Assembly (NCBI RefSeq): GCF_000568255.1
Contig: NZ_KK037166.1
Span: forward strand, 4,895,831-4,938,020
Direction: 5' to 3'
From: Kutzneria sp. 744
GTDB lineage: Bacteria > Actinomycetota > Actinomycetes > Mycobacteriales > Pseudonocardiaceae
DNA: 42,190 nt
Notes under the pieces: model-generated
What the model saw: only the letters and a program-made list of their open reading frames with translations
What the model was told of the DNA's origin: nothing
Database searches by the model: none
Program-made: the position numbers and the translations under genes
In this document: one piece after another, positions 1 to 7,796 of the stretch
How the letters are laid out: every line of letters starts with the position of its first letter
Numbering within the stretch: the first letter of the stretch is position 1

Positions 1-790
1 GCACGGGCCGGGGCACGATCATGCCGGCGTGCTTGCGGATCTCCAGCAGACGCTTGACCAACGCGGGATCGCCGGTGACGAAGCCGGCGCGGTAGCCGGC
101 GAGGCTGGAGGACTTGGACAGCGAGTGCACGGCCAGCAGCCCCTCGGTGCTGCCGCCGCTGACCCGGGGATCCAGGATCGAGACGGCGTCAGCGTCCCAG
201 GTGAGGGACAGGTAGCACTCGTCGGAGGCGACGATGGTGCCCCGCTCCCGAGCCCAGTCGACGACCTTGCGCAGGTGCTCGATGGGCAGCACCCGGCCGG
301 TCGGGTTGGACGGGGAGTTGAGCCACAGCAGCGCGGGACGGCGCGGCCCGAGCGCGGTGAGCCCCTCCACCCGCGCCACCTCGGCGCCGGCGAGCAGGGC
401 CCCGACCTCGTAGGTCGGATAGGCGAGCTCGGGAATGGCCACCAGGTCCCCGGCGCGCACGCCGAGCAGCGTGGGCAGCCAGGCCACCAGCTCCTTGGAG
501 CCGATGGTCGGCAGCACGGCGACCGGGTCGAGGCCGGTCACGCCGAAGCGGCGGGCCAGCGCGTCGACGGCGGCCTGCCGCAGCTCGGGGGTACCGTGCG
601 TGGTCGGGTAGCCGGGCTGGTCGCTGACGGCCGCGAGGGCGTCACGGATCAGCTCGGGCACCGGGTCGACCGGTGTTCCGACGGACAGGTCGACCACACC
701 GTCCGGGTGTGACCGCGCGGTGGCGGTGTGGTCGGCCAGCGAGTCCCACGGGAAGTCCGGCAGGGCCGGCCCCGATGTAGAACCACTCAC
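1..790 (-). CDS. dapC: Succinyldiaminopimelate/LL-DAP-type aminotransferase DapC, C-terminus cut off by the window edge
   Basis: This is a PLP fold-type I aminotransferase, most likely the DapC branch that makes N-succinyl-LL-diaminopimelate for lysine and peptidoglycan. It starts at GTG 790-788 and reads leftward off the window, so about 263 N-terminal residues are present. Visible motifs include SNPTGR (substrate-loop region), SDECY (PLP-contacting Asp and Tyr) and [15 protein letters not shown], which carries the Schiff-base lysine. The start codon overlaps the fdxA stop as GTGA, so the two are translationally coupled. The fdxA-dapC pair matches the mycobacterial fdxC-dapC order (Rv1177-Rv1178), and that context decides the name. 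Motifs alone would also fit other class I aminotransferases. Confidence 0.88.
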   Translation of the reverse strand, partial: MSGSTSGPALPDFPWDSLADHTATARSHPDGVVDLSVGTPVDPVPELIRDALAAVSDQPGYPTTHGTPELRQAAVDALARRFGVTGLDPVAVLPTIGSKELVAWLPTLLGVRAGDLVAIPELAYPTYEVGALLAGAEVARVEGLTALGPRRPALLWLNSPSNPTGRVLPIEHLRKVVDWARERGTIVASDECYLSLTWDADAVSILDPRVSGGSTEGLLAVHSLSKSSSLAGYRAGFVTGDPALVKRLLEIRKHAGMIVPRPV

Positions 791-1113
791 TCGTGCGCGG
801 CCTGCTGCGGCAGCGCCGCCACGAACGACGGGTCGTTGCTGGTCTTGCCGATCTTCGCCGCGCCGCCGGGCGAGCCGAGCTCGTTGAAGAAGTCGGCGTT
901 CGCCTTGGTGTAGTCCTTCCACTGGTCGGGGACGTCGTCCTCGTAGTAGATGGCCTCCACCGGGCACACCGGCTCACAGGCTCCGCAGTCGACGCACTCG
1001 TCGGGGTGGATGTAGAGCATCCGGTCACCCTCGTAGATGCAGTCGACGGGGCACTCTTCGATGCACGCCTTGTCGAGTAGATCGACGCAGGGCTCGGCGA
1101 TCACGTAGGTCAC
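787..1113 (-). CDS. fdxA: 7Fe ferredoxin FdxA ([3Fe-4S][4Fe-4S])
   Basis: Small electron-transfer protein of 108 residues, the usual length for actinobacterial 7Fe ferredoxins. Cys9, Cys17 and Cys50 fit the 3Fe-4S ligands, and Cys21, Cys40, Cys43 and Cys46 the 4Fe-4S ligands ([13 protein letters not shown]). The acidic C-terminal extension ([11 protein letters not shown] region) is typical. GTG 1113-1111 is chosen because it lies just before TYVIAEPC and has AGGAGA a few bases upstream. A longer in-frame extension to 1224 has no family support. The stop overlaps the dapC start by 4 bases. In actinomycetes such ferredoxins often serve cytochromes P450 and oxidoreductases; the partner here is not visible. 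Confidence 0.95.
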   Translation of the reverse strand: MTYVIAEPCVDLLDKACIEECPVDCIYEGDRMLYIHPDECVDCGACEPVCPVEAIYYEDDVPDQWKDYTKANADFFNELGSPGGAAKIGKTSNDPSFVAALPQQAAHE

Positions 1114-1298
1114 TGCGTTCTCCTGCTTCCGTCTTCGTCCATCTGCCGCGGGACATCGGTGCGCGGTTCCGCGGGCACCCGGCCAGTATCCCCCGGCTGG
1201 CCGGTGGGGTTCGCACCCGGGCACCCAATCGCCACGGTACGTCCCGAGGGTCGGGAAAAATGCTGGAACCGCCGTGTGGCCCCGGGCACAGTCACCCG

Positions 1299-2105
1299 AT
1301 GGACGCCATCACGGAGCTGGAACTGCGGTGTGCCGACGCCTGGCCGGCGCTGGTCGACGAGCGCCTGGGCCAGTGGCGCCTGAGGGCGGCCGGCGGCTTC
1401 ACGGGGCGGGCCAACAGCGCGCTGACCACCGGCGATCCCGGCGTGCCGATGCCTGAGGCGCTGGCAACCATCGCCGCTTTCGCGGCGCGAAACGGCATCA
1501 ATCCGGCAGCTCATGTCACCCAAGGGTCCGAGACCGAGCGGCGTATCCGGGAAGCGGACTGGAGTCTGGCCGAGGACCACCCGGGCGGCGCAGTGGCGAC
1601 GGTGCTGACCGGCCCGCTGCCCGATGGGGAGACCCAGGGCGAGGTTCTGGACAAGCCGTCGCCGCAGTGGTGGGAGTTGGCCGTCGGCGAGCCGACCGCG
1701 GCGCAGCGGCATGTGCTGGGCACCGGTCCACTGCTCGGCTTCGGGCACGTCGAGGGCGCGGCGGTGGTCCGGGGCTGCATCGTGGACTCGACCTTGCACA
1801 TCTCACGGCTGTCCGTGCGGCCGGAGCTGCGCCGTCAGGGCACGGCGCGGCGGCTGATGGCGGCCCTGGGCACGTGGGCCCGGGACCGTGGCGCGCAGGG
1901 TGCAGTGCTCCAGGTCGCCGTGCACAACGAGGCGGCAATCAGGTTGTACGAGGGCCTCGGCTTCACCGAGCACCATCGCTACGCCTACTGGCGGCCTAGG
2001 CCTTTTTCTTCTTGTCGGTGTGACGAACGTCACCGACGATACGGAACTGGGGGCCGCCGGTGCTGGGCTTGGCCTTCTCGTTCTCGCCGTCGACCAGGGC
2101 CTTGA
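1299..2105 (+). CDS. GNAT-family N-acetyltransferase
   Basis: Acetyl-CoA-dependent N-acetyltransferase of unknown substrate. The C-terminal GNAT domain shows [17 protein letters not shown] (motif A, the CoA pyrophosphate loop) and [10 protein letters not shown] (motif B). The N-terminal half ([19 protein letters not shown], then GRANSAL) resembles the actinobacterial two-part GNAT proteins usually found by fdxA. ATG 1299 gives the family-like N-terminus; ATG 1260 is an in-frame alternative. The open frame continues about 35 codons past the expected end (HRYAYWRP) and runs antisense through the neighbouring 53-residue gene. A TAG at 1997-1999 is one base out of frame just where homologues of this type should stop, so a missing base near 1990 is possible and the true protein would then be about 233 residues. 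Confidence 0.8.
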   Translation: MDAITELELRCADAWPALVDERLGQWRLRAAGGFTGRANSALTTGDPGVPMPEALATIAAFAARNGINPAAHVTQGSETERRIREADWSLAEDHPGGAVATVLTGPLPDGETQGEVLDKPSPQWWELAVGEPTAAQRHVLGTGPLLGFGHVEGAAVVRGCIVDSTLHISRLSVRPELRRQGTARRLMAALGTWARDRGAQGAVLQVAVHNEAAIRLYEGLGFTEHHRYAYWRPRPFSSCRCDERHRRYGTGGRRCWAWPSRSRRRPGP

Positions 2106-2157
2106 TGGCGTCGATCGGGTCGTTGGAGTGCCGGTCGTCCTTGCGCTGCACACTCAT
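1996..2157 (-). CDS. Small charged protein, 53 residues, unknown function
   Basis: Not recognised as a named family. It is a short, highly charged soluble protein ([20 protein letters not shown]...) ending in DKKKKA, with no signal peptide or membrane segment. ATG 2157-2155 has a good GGGAGG Shine-Dalgarno and overlaps the stop of the preceding gene as ATGA, so it is the last member of the mshB operon. It is convergent with the GNAT gene, whose open frame reads antisense across it. Confidence 0.7.
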   Translation of the reverse strand: MSVQRKDDRHSNDPIDAIKALVDGENEKAKPSTGGPQFRIVGDVRHTDKKKKA

Positions 2158-2769
2158 GACTGCCTCCCACGCGGGTCCCACCGGACCGCGCTCTGCTCCC
2201 GCATCCAGCGCCGCGCACGCTTGCGCAGACGCCACAGCACCAGCCTGCCACCGATCAGGGGTCCGGTGCGCCCGTCGATCGTCGCCAACAGGTCGCCGAG
2301 GCGCTGCGCGGTGACGGCGAGGGCCCGCACGGTGACCCGGCCGTGCCGCCGGTTGGACTCCACGAGCTCGGCGAGCAGCCAGGTGGTCTGACCGTCCTCG
2401 CCGCCGCCGACGGAGGCGGCGCGGACGTCACGGCCGTAGAGGACGGCGGCCAGCACCCGGACCCGCAGCTCGACGCTGTCGGCCTCGGCGCAGACGACCA
2501 GGGCCTGCTCGCACAGGGTCAGGGCCTTGCGGTCGACGCCGGTGGAGGCGACCAGCAGGGGCACGAGGGCGGCGACGCGGCTGGTCAGCTCCGTGGGCAG
2601 GGCGCCGAGGCGGGCCAGGTACTTGGGGTCGACGCCGTCGATGTTGGCCACGGCGCCGATGGCCCGGCCGTGCAGGCGGAAGGGGTCCGGATCGTCGAGC
2701 AACGGCCAGCACCTGCGCGGCGGCGCGGGCGAACGGCCGGAGCGCGGCGACGACCTCCGCGTCATCCAC
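2154..2769 (-). pseudogene. Hypothetical helical protein of the mshB operon, frameshifted
   Basis: A GTG start at 2769-2767 overlaps the upstream membrane-protein stop by 8 bases and opens a frame beginning VDDAEVVAALRPFARAAAQVLA. Near 2700 the frame breaks: the continuation LLDDPDPFRLHGRAIGAVANID... lies in the next frame and runs to a TGA at 2156-2154 that overlaps the next ATG. Removing one base from the GTTG at about 2700-2703 (minus-strand reading) joins both parts as VLALLDDPDPF and gives 204 residues. The protein looks soluble and helix-rich; I do not recognise a family. Preserved coupling at both ends and normal codon use suggest a sequencing indel or a very recent mutation rather than an old pseudogene. 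Confidence 0.7.
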
Positions 2770-3166
2770 CGGCGGTGGGCTGCGGCGCTCGGGCCCGGCC
2801 CAGCGCGTTGCCGAGGACCACCGCCGACGGCAGCGCACCGGCCGCGAGCAGCGCGAGGATCCGCCAGTCGGGATAGACCTGGAAGTTGCCGCCCGGACCG
2901 CCCACGGCCAGCCACAGGATCACGGCGATCCACGCGAACCCGGGCAGGCCGCCGACCCAGGTGACGGGCCGCAGCCGGGCCGCCGCCCGCACGAGCATGG
3001 GCGTGGTGACGAAGGCGATCAGGATGGTGATCGGGAACGGGAAGCCGCCCAGGTCCGGCAGCACGGAGCCGTCGAACCGGGCGGGCAGGAAGACGGTGTC
3101 GACGACCGCGAGCAGGATCGCGTCGAGTACGAGCACGACGAGAACCACCCAGTCGCCGGGCCTCAT
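2762..3166 (-). CDS. Small integral membrane protein of the mshB operon
   Basis: A 134-residue hydrophobic protein with about four membrane segments (VVLVVLVLDAILLAVVDTVF, ITILIAFVTTPMLVRAAA, GFAWIAVILWLAVG and ILALLAAGALPSAVVLGNAL). ATG 3166-3164 overlaps the mshB stop as ATGA, and its own stop overlaps the next gene by 8 bases. A membrane protein directly after mshB is also found in mycobacteria (Rv1171), so it is probably an orthologous conserved protein, though its function is unknown. Nothing in the sequence shows a catalytic site. A link to mycothiol metabolism is only guilt by association. Confidence 0.82.
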   Translation of the reverse strand: MRPGDWVVLVVLVLDAILLAVVDTVFLPARFDGSVLPDLGGFPFPITILIAFVTTPMLVRAAARLRPVTWVGGLPGFAWIAVILWLAVGGPGGNFQVYPDWRILALLAAGALPSAVVLGNALGRARAPQPTAGG

Positions 3167-4029
3167 CGCATGCGCTCCACATCGTTCAGGCCGCCGAACA
3201 GGTCGGTCTCGGCGCCCTCGGCCGGGCCGGCGGCGAGCACGTAGAACTCGGTGCCGACGACGGGCTGGGTGATGCCGTTGGACAGGGCGTAGCAGGCGGC
3301 GCCCTCGCCGTTCTGCCACACGCTGACCTGGGTGGCGTGGGCACGCAGGGCGCTGAGCTTGGTCGGCACGTGGGGCTCGATGGCGACGCGGGTGGTGATG
3401 ATCTCGTCGTCGACGACGGGCAGCTCGCCGGGCTCGGGCATCCGGTACGGCACGCCCTCGACGTCGCGCAGCTTGGCCAGGCCGGCGGCGGTGGCGTCGC
3501 GCGAGGTGACGGCGTGGAAGACGCGCAGCACGTCCGGCACGGAGGCCGCGGCGGTGGTGGTGATCTCGTGCGCGCGGATGTGGTCGGGGTGGCCGTAGCC
3601 GCCGTTGCTGTCGTAACTGACGACGACCTGCGGCTTGACCTCTCGCAGCACCTCGGCCAGCTGCTCGGTCTGCAGGGCGAGGTCGCCGCCGATGAAGGCG
3701 CGCGGGTGGTGGTTGGCGTCGACGCCGACCATGCCCGAGTCGCGCCACCGACCGATGCCGCCCAGGTAGCGGTGGTCGTTGACGCGGAGCGCGGCGCAGG
3801 CGGAGCGGAGCTCGCCGACCCGGTAGCCGCCGAGCTGGTCGGCGGCCTCGGCGCGTAGTTCGTTCAGGCGGGCGGGGATGATCTCGCCCTCCTCACCGAG
3901 CGTGCAGGTGACGACGGTGACGTGCACGCCGAGGGAGGCGTAGTGGGCGATGGTTCCCCCGGTCCACAGGCTCTCGTCGTCGGGGTGCGCGTGCACCAGC
4001 GCGAGCCGTGGTGGGGCGGTCAGGGTCAC
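3163..4029 (-). CDS. mshB: MshB, GlcNAc-Ins deacetylase of mycothiol biosynthesis
   Basis: Zinc-dependent deacetylase that converts 1D-myo-inositol 2-acetamido-2-deoxy-glucopyranoside to the free amine in mycothiol synthesis. The LmbE/PIG-L fold signature AHPDDES lies at residues 14-20 (zinc ligands His15 and Asp18, catalytic Asp17), and the third ligand is in GGYGHPDHIRAHE. At 288 residues from GTG 4029-4027 it matches the MshB length; the upstream in-frame extension to 4224 has no homologous character and is left out. It is the first gene of a four-gene leftward operon joined by ATGA-type overlaps. The related Mca amidase is a possible alternative, but length and context favour MshB. Confidence 0.9.
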   Translation of the reverse strand: MTLTAPPRLALVHAHPDDESLWTGGTIAHYASLGVHVTVVTCTLGEEGEIIPARLNELRAEAADQLGGYRVGELRSACAALRVNDHRYLGGIGRWRDSGMVGVDANHHPRAFIGGDLALQTEQLAEVLREVKPQVVVSYDSNGGYGHPDHIRAHEITTTAAASVPDVLRVFHAVTSRDATAAGLAKLRDVEGVPYRMPEPGELPVVDDEIITTRVAIEPHVPTKLSALRAHATQVSVWQNGEGAACYALSNGITQPVVGTEFYVLAAGPAEGAETDLFGGLNDVERMR

Positions 4030-4290
4030 TGGCCAAGCGTAGAGCTCGGGTCTGACGGCCACCGGTGGTGGGGAGGCCGAGACCGCGTCCGGGACTGGGG
4101 AATCTGCGAACGCGGCCTCGTTTCCCCCCTTGATCGTCAGCGCCCGGGCGGCCCGAGTTCCCCCCTGCCGCGAGGCCGGCAGCGACTCGGAACATCCGGA
4201 CGTCGACGGGTCTGAGCTAACCAAGGGGGCGTGACGTCTCCGTGACGCGCCGGTGGCGTAGCGCTTCGACGGCCCCGACCTGCGGAAACG
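4030..4290. other. Intergenic stretch upstream of mshB, nothing clear
   Basis: About 260 bases separate the mshB start from the end of the small Cys/His protein gene, both read leftward. In-frame translations across it show no family character. It should contain the mshB promoter, but I see no convincing -35/-10 pair. Runs of C on the plus strand (G-runs in the leftward transcript) are the main compositional feature. Confidence 0.4.
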
Positions 4291-4512
4291 TCAGCCATCG
4301 GCCTGCCGTTCGCGGGCCTGTTCCGCGCAGTCGTGACAGGTCGGCCACAACCACTGCTCGCGGGGGACCCGTTTGGCCGCCATGCCCTTGCCGCACAGCG
4401 CCATGACGTGCGTGCCCCAGGCCAGGAGCTGCTCGTCCGGGTAGCAGTGCCGGCGTCCGTCGGCCGGCTGCCACGCGAACCGGGGGCCCTTCAGCCGCAC
4501 CAGATCGCTCAT
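4291..4512 (-). CDS. Small Cys/His-rich protein, putative zinc ribbon, paired with XRE/DUF397
   Basis: A 73-residue protein with several potential metal ligands: the HCYPDEQ region, ALCGKG, and a final WLWPTCHDCAEQ. This Trp/His/Cys layout resembles the small zinc-finger proteins that actinomycetes often encode next to XRE-DUF397 regulator pairs, and here it is divergent from exactly such a pair. ATG 4512-4510 is preferred over an upstream ATG at 4521. No DNA-binding fold is evident. Metal binding and any role in the regulatory module are inference. Confidence 0.7.
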   Translation of the reverse strand: MSDLVRLKGPRFAWQPADGRRHCYPDEQLLAWGTHVMALCGKGMAAKRVPREQWLWPTCHDCAEQARERQADG

Positions 4513-5165
4513 AGCAAGCACAGTACAACCTACATATGCGGTTTAGATGTGACACGATCAGGTGACGTCGGTGCACATGTGGTCGGCATGAGGTGAGGAT
4601 GTCCGCCATGGCGAACCCGGTGGTCAGCAAGATCCTGTTGGGCTTCGAGATGCGGGAGCTCAGGGAGAACAGCTCGGTCAGCCGCGAGGCCATGGCCGAG
4701 GTGTTGGACTGCGACCTGTCGAAGATCAGCCGGATCGAGAACGGCAAAGGCTCGCTGAGCACCTTGGAGGTCAAGGCCCTGGCCGAGCTGTTCGACCTCC
4801 CCGCCAAGAAGGCCGACCAGCTGAAGGCCCTGGCCAGGGACTCCCGCCGCAGGACCAGCTATCGCGTTGCGGACTGGGCCCAGAAGTACGCCGGCCTTGA
4901 GCAGGCAAGCAGCGAGATCCGCATCTACGAGAACGAACTCGTTCATGGCCTGTTCCAGACCGAGGACTACTCGCGAGTGGTCACCTTGGCCGCAGATCCG
5001 ACCCGCCCGGCCAAAGAGGTCGACCGGCTGGTAGCGGGGCGGAGCGAGCGGCAGAACCTGCTACTCGAAGACCAGCCACCACGCCTGGTGGTCGTGTTGA
5101 ACGAGGCGGTGATTCGGCGAGTGGTCGGCGGCCCTGTAGTCATGGCCGCGCAGTTGGAGCGGCTG

Positions 5166-5169
5166 CTAG
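5166..5169. repeat. Target-site duplication CTAG, left copy (right copy 6102-6105)
   Basis: CTAG immediately flanks both ends of the IS element. A four-base YTAR-type duplication is characteristic of IS5-family insertion. Deleting one copy with the element restores the host reading frame. Confidence 0.92.
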
Positions 5170-6101
5170 GGCCTGTTTCAGAAGTTGATCTCGGTTTGAG
5201 ATGATCTTCGGGTGGGTCGTGGTGATCTGACGAACGAGCAGTGGGCAAAGCTGGAACCCTTGCTACCCAAGGGCAAGAAGTCTGGACGCCCGCCCAAACA
5301 CCCGAAACGGCAACTCATCAACGGGATCCGGTTCCGGGTGCGGACGGGTGTGCAGTGGCGAGACCTGCCGGACCGGTACGGGCCGTGGCAGACCGTGTAT
5401 GGCCTGTTCCGACGCTGGCAGCGCGACGGGACTTGGAAACAGATCCTGACCCGGTTGCAGGCCGAGGCTGACGCGGCCGGGCTGATCACCTGGGATGTGA
5501 GCGTCGACTCCACTGTGGCTCGCGCGCACCAGCATGCCGCTGGCGCGCGTAAAAAGGGGCTGACCAGCGTGAATCTCCGGGTGGAGTCGACACCGAGCCG
5601 GATGACCATGGGATCGGCCGGTCCCGGGGCGGGCTGACCACGAAGGTGCACCTGGCGACCGAGCAGGGGCTGAAGCCGTTGTCGGTCGTGGTCACGGCCG
5701 GGCAGCGGGGTGACTCGCCGCAGTTCCAGACGGTGTTGGAGCGAATCAGGGTGCCCCGTCTGGGTCGGGGGCGGGCGCGGACGCGCCCGGATCGGGTCTT
5801 GGGGGACAAGGCGTACGGCTCCCGCGCCAATCGCTGCTACCTGCGGCGGCGGGGTGTTCGGTGCACGATTCCGGAGAAGGCGGACCAGATCCTCCATCGC
5901 AAGAACCGTGGTGCGCGTGGTGGTCGTCGGCCGGCGTTCGACAAGGAGATCTACAAGCGGCGGCATGCTGTGGAGTGCGGCATCAACCGACTCAAGCGGA
6001 ACCGGGCCGTGGCCACTCGGTACGACAAGCTCGCTGTCCGGTATGAGGCCACGGTCGTTATCGCGGCGATCAACGAGTGGCTCTGACATCTGAAACAGGC
6101 C
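5170..6101 (+). mobile_element. IS5-family insertion sequence, 932 bp, complete
   Basis: The element is bounded by inverted repeats GGCCTGTTTCAGA at 5170-5182 and its complement at 6089-6101 (13 exact bases, then imperfect), flanked by CTAG duplications. It encodes one transposase in two overlapping frames, the IS427-type organisation in IS5. Exact ends and clean duplications point to a fairly recent transposition. It sits inside the coding region of the XRE-DUF5753 regulator in the same orientation. Confidence 0.95.
5212..6086 (+). CDS. IS5-family DDE transposase (OrfA + OrfB, probable -1 frameshift)
   Basis: OrfA (5212-5637, GTG start) carries the N-terminal domain ([25 protein letters not shown]) and the first catalytic Asp in [19 protein letters not shown]. 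OrfB runs to TGA 6086 and holds the second Asp ([11 protein letters not shown]) and the catalytic Glu region ([21 protein letters not shown]). The conserved linker [11 protein letters not shown] lies in the OrfB frame upstream of its first usable start, so the active protein must be a fusion. A slippery TAAAAAGGGG at 5550-5559 sits where a -1 shift gives [22 protein letters not shown], matching the family. All three DDE residues survive. Truncated OrfA may act as an inhibitor, as in related elements. Confidence 0.9.
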
Positions 6102-6383
6102 CTAGAACTGACAGGCTGGCCGACCATCGAGCTGCATGTGCTGCCGTATGCCGCGGGAGCGCACGCCGCGATGGGCAGCCCATTCACGATCCTGCAGTTG
6201 CCGCAGCCCTACGGGGTTCGCATTGCCTACGCGGAGAACCTGTTCGGCTCGGACTATTTCGATCAGGAGGCGCAGGTCGACGCGTGTAGCCTCACGTTCG
6301 AGCGGCTCCTGGGCGCGGCGCTGAGCACCGCGCAGACGGTGGAGCTGATCGGCCAGGTACTGCGCGATCTCTAGGAGGGCCGC

Positions 6384-6620
6384 ATGGCGACCCCACGCTG
6401 GCGAAAGTCCAGCTACAGCAACGGCAACGGCGGCGCGTGCGTCGAACTCGCCCAGTGGCGGAAGTCCAGCTACAGCAACGGCAACGGCGGCGAGTGTGTT
6501 GAGCTCGCTGTCCAGCCGCTACTGACCGCCGTTCGGGACTCGAAGAACCCCGAGGGCGGGCATCTTCTCTTCCCCGCCAAGGCCTTCGGCGCCTTCCTGA
6601 CCAGGCTCAAGACCAGCTGA
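6384..6620 (+). CDS. DUF397-domain protein with duplicated N-terminal motif
   Basis: A 78-residue DUF397 protein, the usual small partner encoded just after XRE-DUF5753 regulators in actinomycetes. The family signature WRKSSYSNGNGGxCVELA is present twice in tandem (from 6399 and from 6456), followed by the normal C-terminal part VAVRDSK-like (TAVRDSKNP...LLFPAKAFGAFL). It has a strong GGAGGG Shine-Dalgarno and starts 9 bases after the regulator stop, so it should be co-transcribed. The IS may reduce its expression by polarity. Function is not established for most members; some pairs control development or antibiotic production. Confidence 0.88.
   Translation: MATPRWRKSSYSNGNGGACVELAQWRKSSYSNGNGGECVELAVQPLLTAVRDSKNPEGGHLLFPAKAFGAFLTRLKTS
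6399..6512 (+). repeat. 57-bp tandem duplication inside the DUF397 gene (two copies)
   Basis: Copy 1 is 6399-6455 and copy 2 is 6456-6512. They encode WRKSSYSNGNGGACVELAQ and WRKSSYSNGNGGECVELAV. The first two thirds of the unit is nearly identical at DNA level; the 3' part has diverged mostly by synonymous change, so the duplication is not brand new. Confidence 0.9.
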
Positions 6621-6697
6621 TCCCCTCGGCGTCACGAAAATGTCAGACCCTCCCGCTAGGGTCGAGACACCGTGGGGAGGAACACCGGTGAACGGCT

Positions 6698-6738
6698 CGT
6701 GGGCCGTCCGACGAGGGGGAGTCGTCGAACGGCCCACG
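6698..6738. terminator. Bidirectional stem-loop between convergent DUF397 and oppF genes
   Basis: Arms 6698-6714 and 6722-6738 pair over 17 positions with one mismatch around a 7-base loop. It lies in the short gap between two convergent genes, 78 bases after the DUF397 stop and 9 bases after the oppF stop. No long T-run follows on either strand, which is common in high-GC actinomycetes. Confidence 0.75.
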
Positions 6739-6746
6739 GTGCCAGC

Positions 6747-7796
6747 TCAGGCGACGTGCATCTCCTCGGCGAAGTGGCACGCCGACAACAGCTCGCTGTC
6801 GCCGCGCCGCTTCAGCTCGGGCACCTCGGTGGCGCAGACGTCCTGCGCCTTCCAGCAGCGGGTCCGGAACCGGCAGCCCGACGGCGGGTTGACCGGGCTG
6901 GGCACGTCGCCGGTGAGCACGATCCGGCTGCGCTGGCGCTCCCGCTCCCGCTTGGGATCGGGCACGGGCACGGCCGACAGCAGCGCCTGCGTGTACGGGT
7001 GCATGGGCTTGCTGTAGATCTGCTCCCGCGGCCCGACCTCGATCAGCGAACCCAGGTACATGACCGCCACCCGGTGCGACAGGTGCCGCACCACGGACAG
7101 GTCGTGGGCCACGAACAGGTACGCCAGGTTGAGCTCCTGCTGAAGCTCGCCCAACAGGTTCACCACACCGGCCTGCACGGACACGTCCAGCGCCGACACG
7201 GGCTCGTCCAGGACCACGAACTTCGGGTTCAGGGCCAGCGCCCGGGCGATCCCGATGCGCTGCCGCTGCCCGCCGGAGAACTCGTGGGCGTAGCGGTTGC
7301 GGTGCTCGGGGTTCAGGCCGACGATCTCCATCAGCTGGTTGATCCGCTGCTGGATGGTCTCGGCGCTGCCGAAGCGGTGGATCCGCAGCGGCTCGGCGAT
7401 GATGTCGTTGACCTGCCAGCGCGGGTCCAGGGACGCGTACGGGTCCTGGAACACGATCTGGAGGTCCCGGCGCATCGCCTGGAGCTCCTTGCTGTGCATG
7501 GTGGTCAGTTCGCGGCCCTCGAACTTCACCGAGCCCGACGTGGGCTTGTGCAGCTGGAGGATGGCCCGGCCGGTGGTCGACTTGCCCGAGCCGGACTCGC
7601 CGACCAGGCCGAGCGTCTCGCCGGCGGCCAGGTCGAAGCTGACGCCGTGCACGGCCTGCACCTGTCCCACCGTGCGCGGGATGATGCCGCCGCCCCGCAC
7701 CGGGAACGACTTGAACAGGTCCTTGACCTGGAGCAGAGGAGTGCCGGTGGTGCCCGCGTCGCCGCTGGCCGGCCTGGTCTCGGTGCCGGTGCTCAC
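6747..7796 (-). CDS. oppF: Oligopeptide ABC transporter ATP-binding protein OppF
   Basis: Second ATPase of a peptide/nickel-type importer, 349 residues. Walker A is [11 protein letters not shown], the signature is SGGQRQRIGIARAL, and Walker B is FVVLDEPVSALD. The C-terminal oligopeptide-transporter domain has GCRFRTRCWKA, with cysteines that in related ATPases can bind an Fe-S cluster. GTG 7796-7794 overlaps the oppD stop as GTGA; a much longer in-frame extension lies antiparallel to nothing real and is only a shadow of oppD. It is the last gene of the operon and is followed by the bidirectional stem-loop. Confidence 0.92.
   Translation of the reverse strand: MSTGTETRPASGDAGTTGTPLLQVKDLFKSFPVRGGGIIPRTVGQVQAVHGVSFDLAAGETLGLVGESGSGKSTTGRAILQLHKPTSGSVKFEGRELTTMHSKELQAMRRDLQIVFQDPYASLDPRWQVNDIIAEPLRIHRFGSAETIQQRINQLMEIVGLNPEHRNRYAHEFSGGQRQRIGIARALALNPKFVVLDEPVSALDVSVQAGVVNLLGELQQELNLAYLFVAHDLSVVRHLSHRVAVMYLGSLIEVGPREQIYSKPMHPYTQALLSAVPVPDPKRERERQRSRIVLTGDVPSPVNPPSGCRFRTRCWKAQDVCATEVPELKRRGDSELLSACHFAEEMHVA

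Larger units (their letters stand above)
4599..6374 (+). pseudogene. XRE-family regulator with DUF5753 domain, interrupted by an IS5-family element
   Basis: The first part (4599 to about 5169) encodes an N-terminal helix-turn-helix (FEMRELRENSSVSREAMAEVL then DLSKISRIENG) and the start of a DUF5753 domain (YENELVHGLFQTEDYSRVV, VVLNEAVIRRVVGG). The rest lies beyond the IS (6106-6374): ELTGWPTIELHVLPYAAGAH, MGSPFTILQLP and so on to TAG 6374. Removing the IS and one CTAG copy joins ...LERLL and ELTGWP in frame and gives an intact 279-residue protein, the normal size for this family. The interrupted copy should make a truncated protein ending within the IS, so the regulator is probably inactive. 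It reads into the DUF397 gene with a 9-base gap. Confidence 0.92.

Noticed and set aside
4030-4224. N-terminal extension of MshB up to 4224
   Set aside because: The extra 65 residues are Ser/Pro/Ala-rich and unlike MshB; the family N-terminus begins at GTG 4029.
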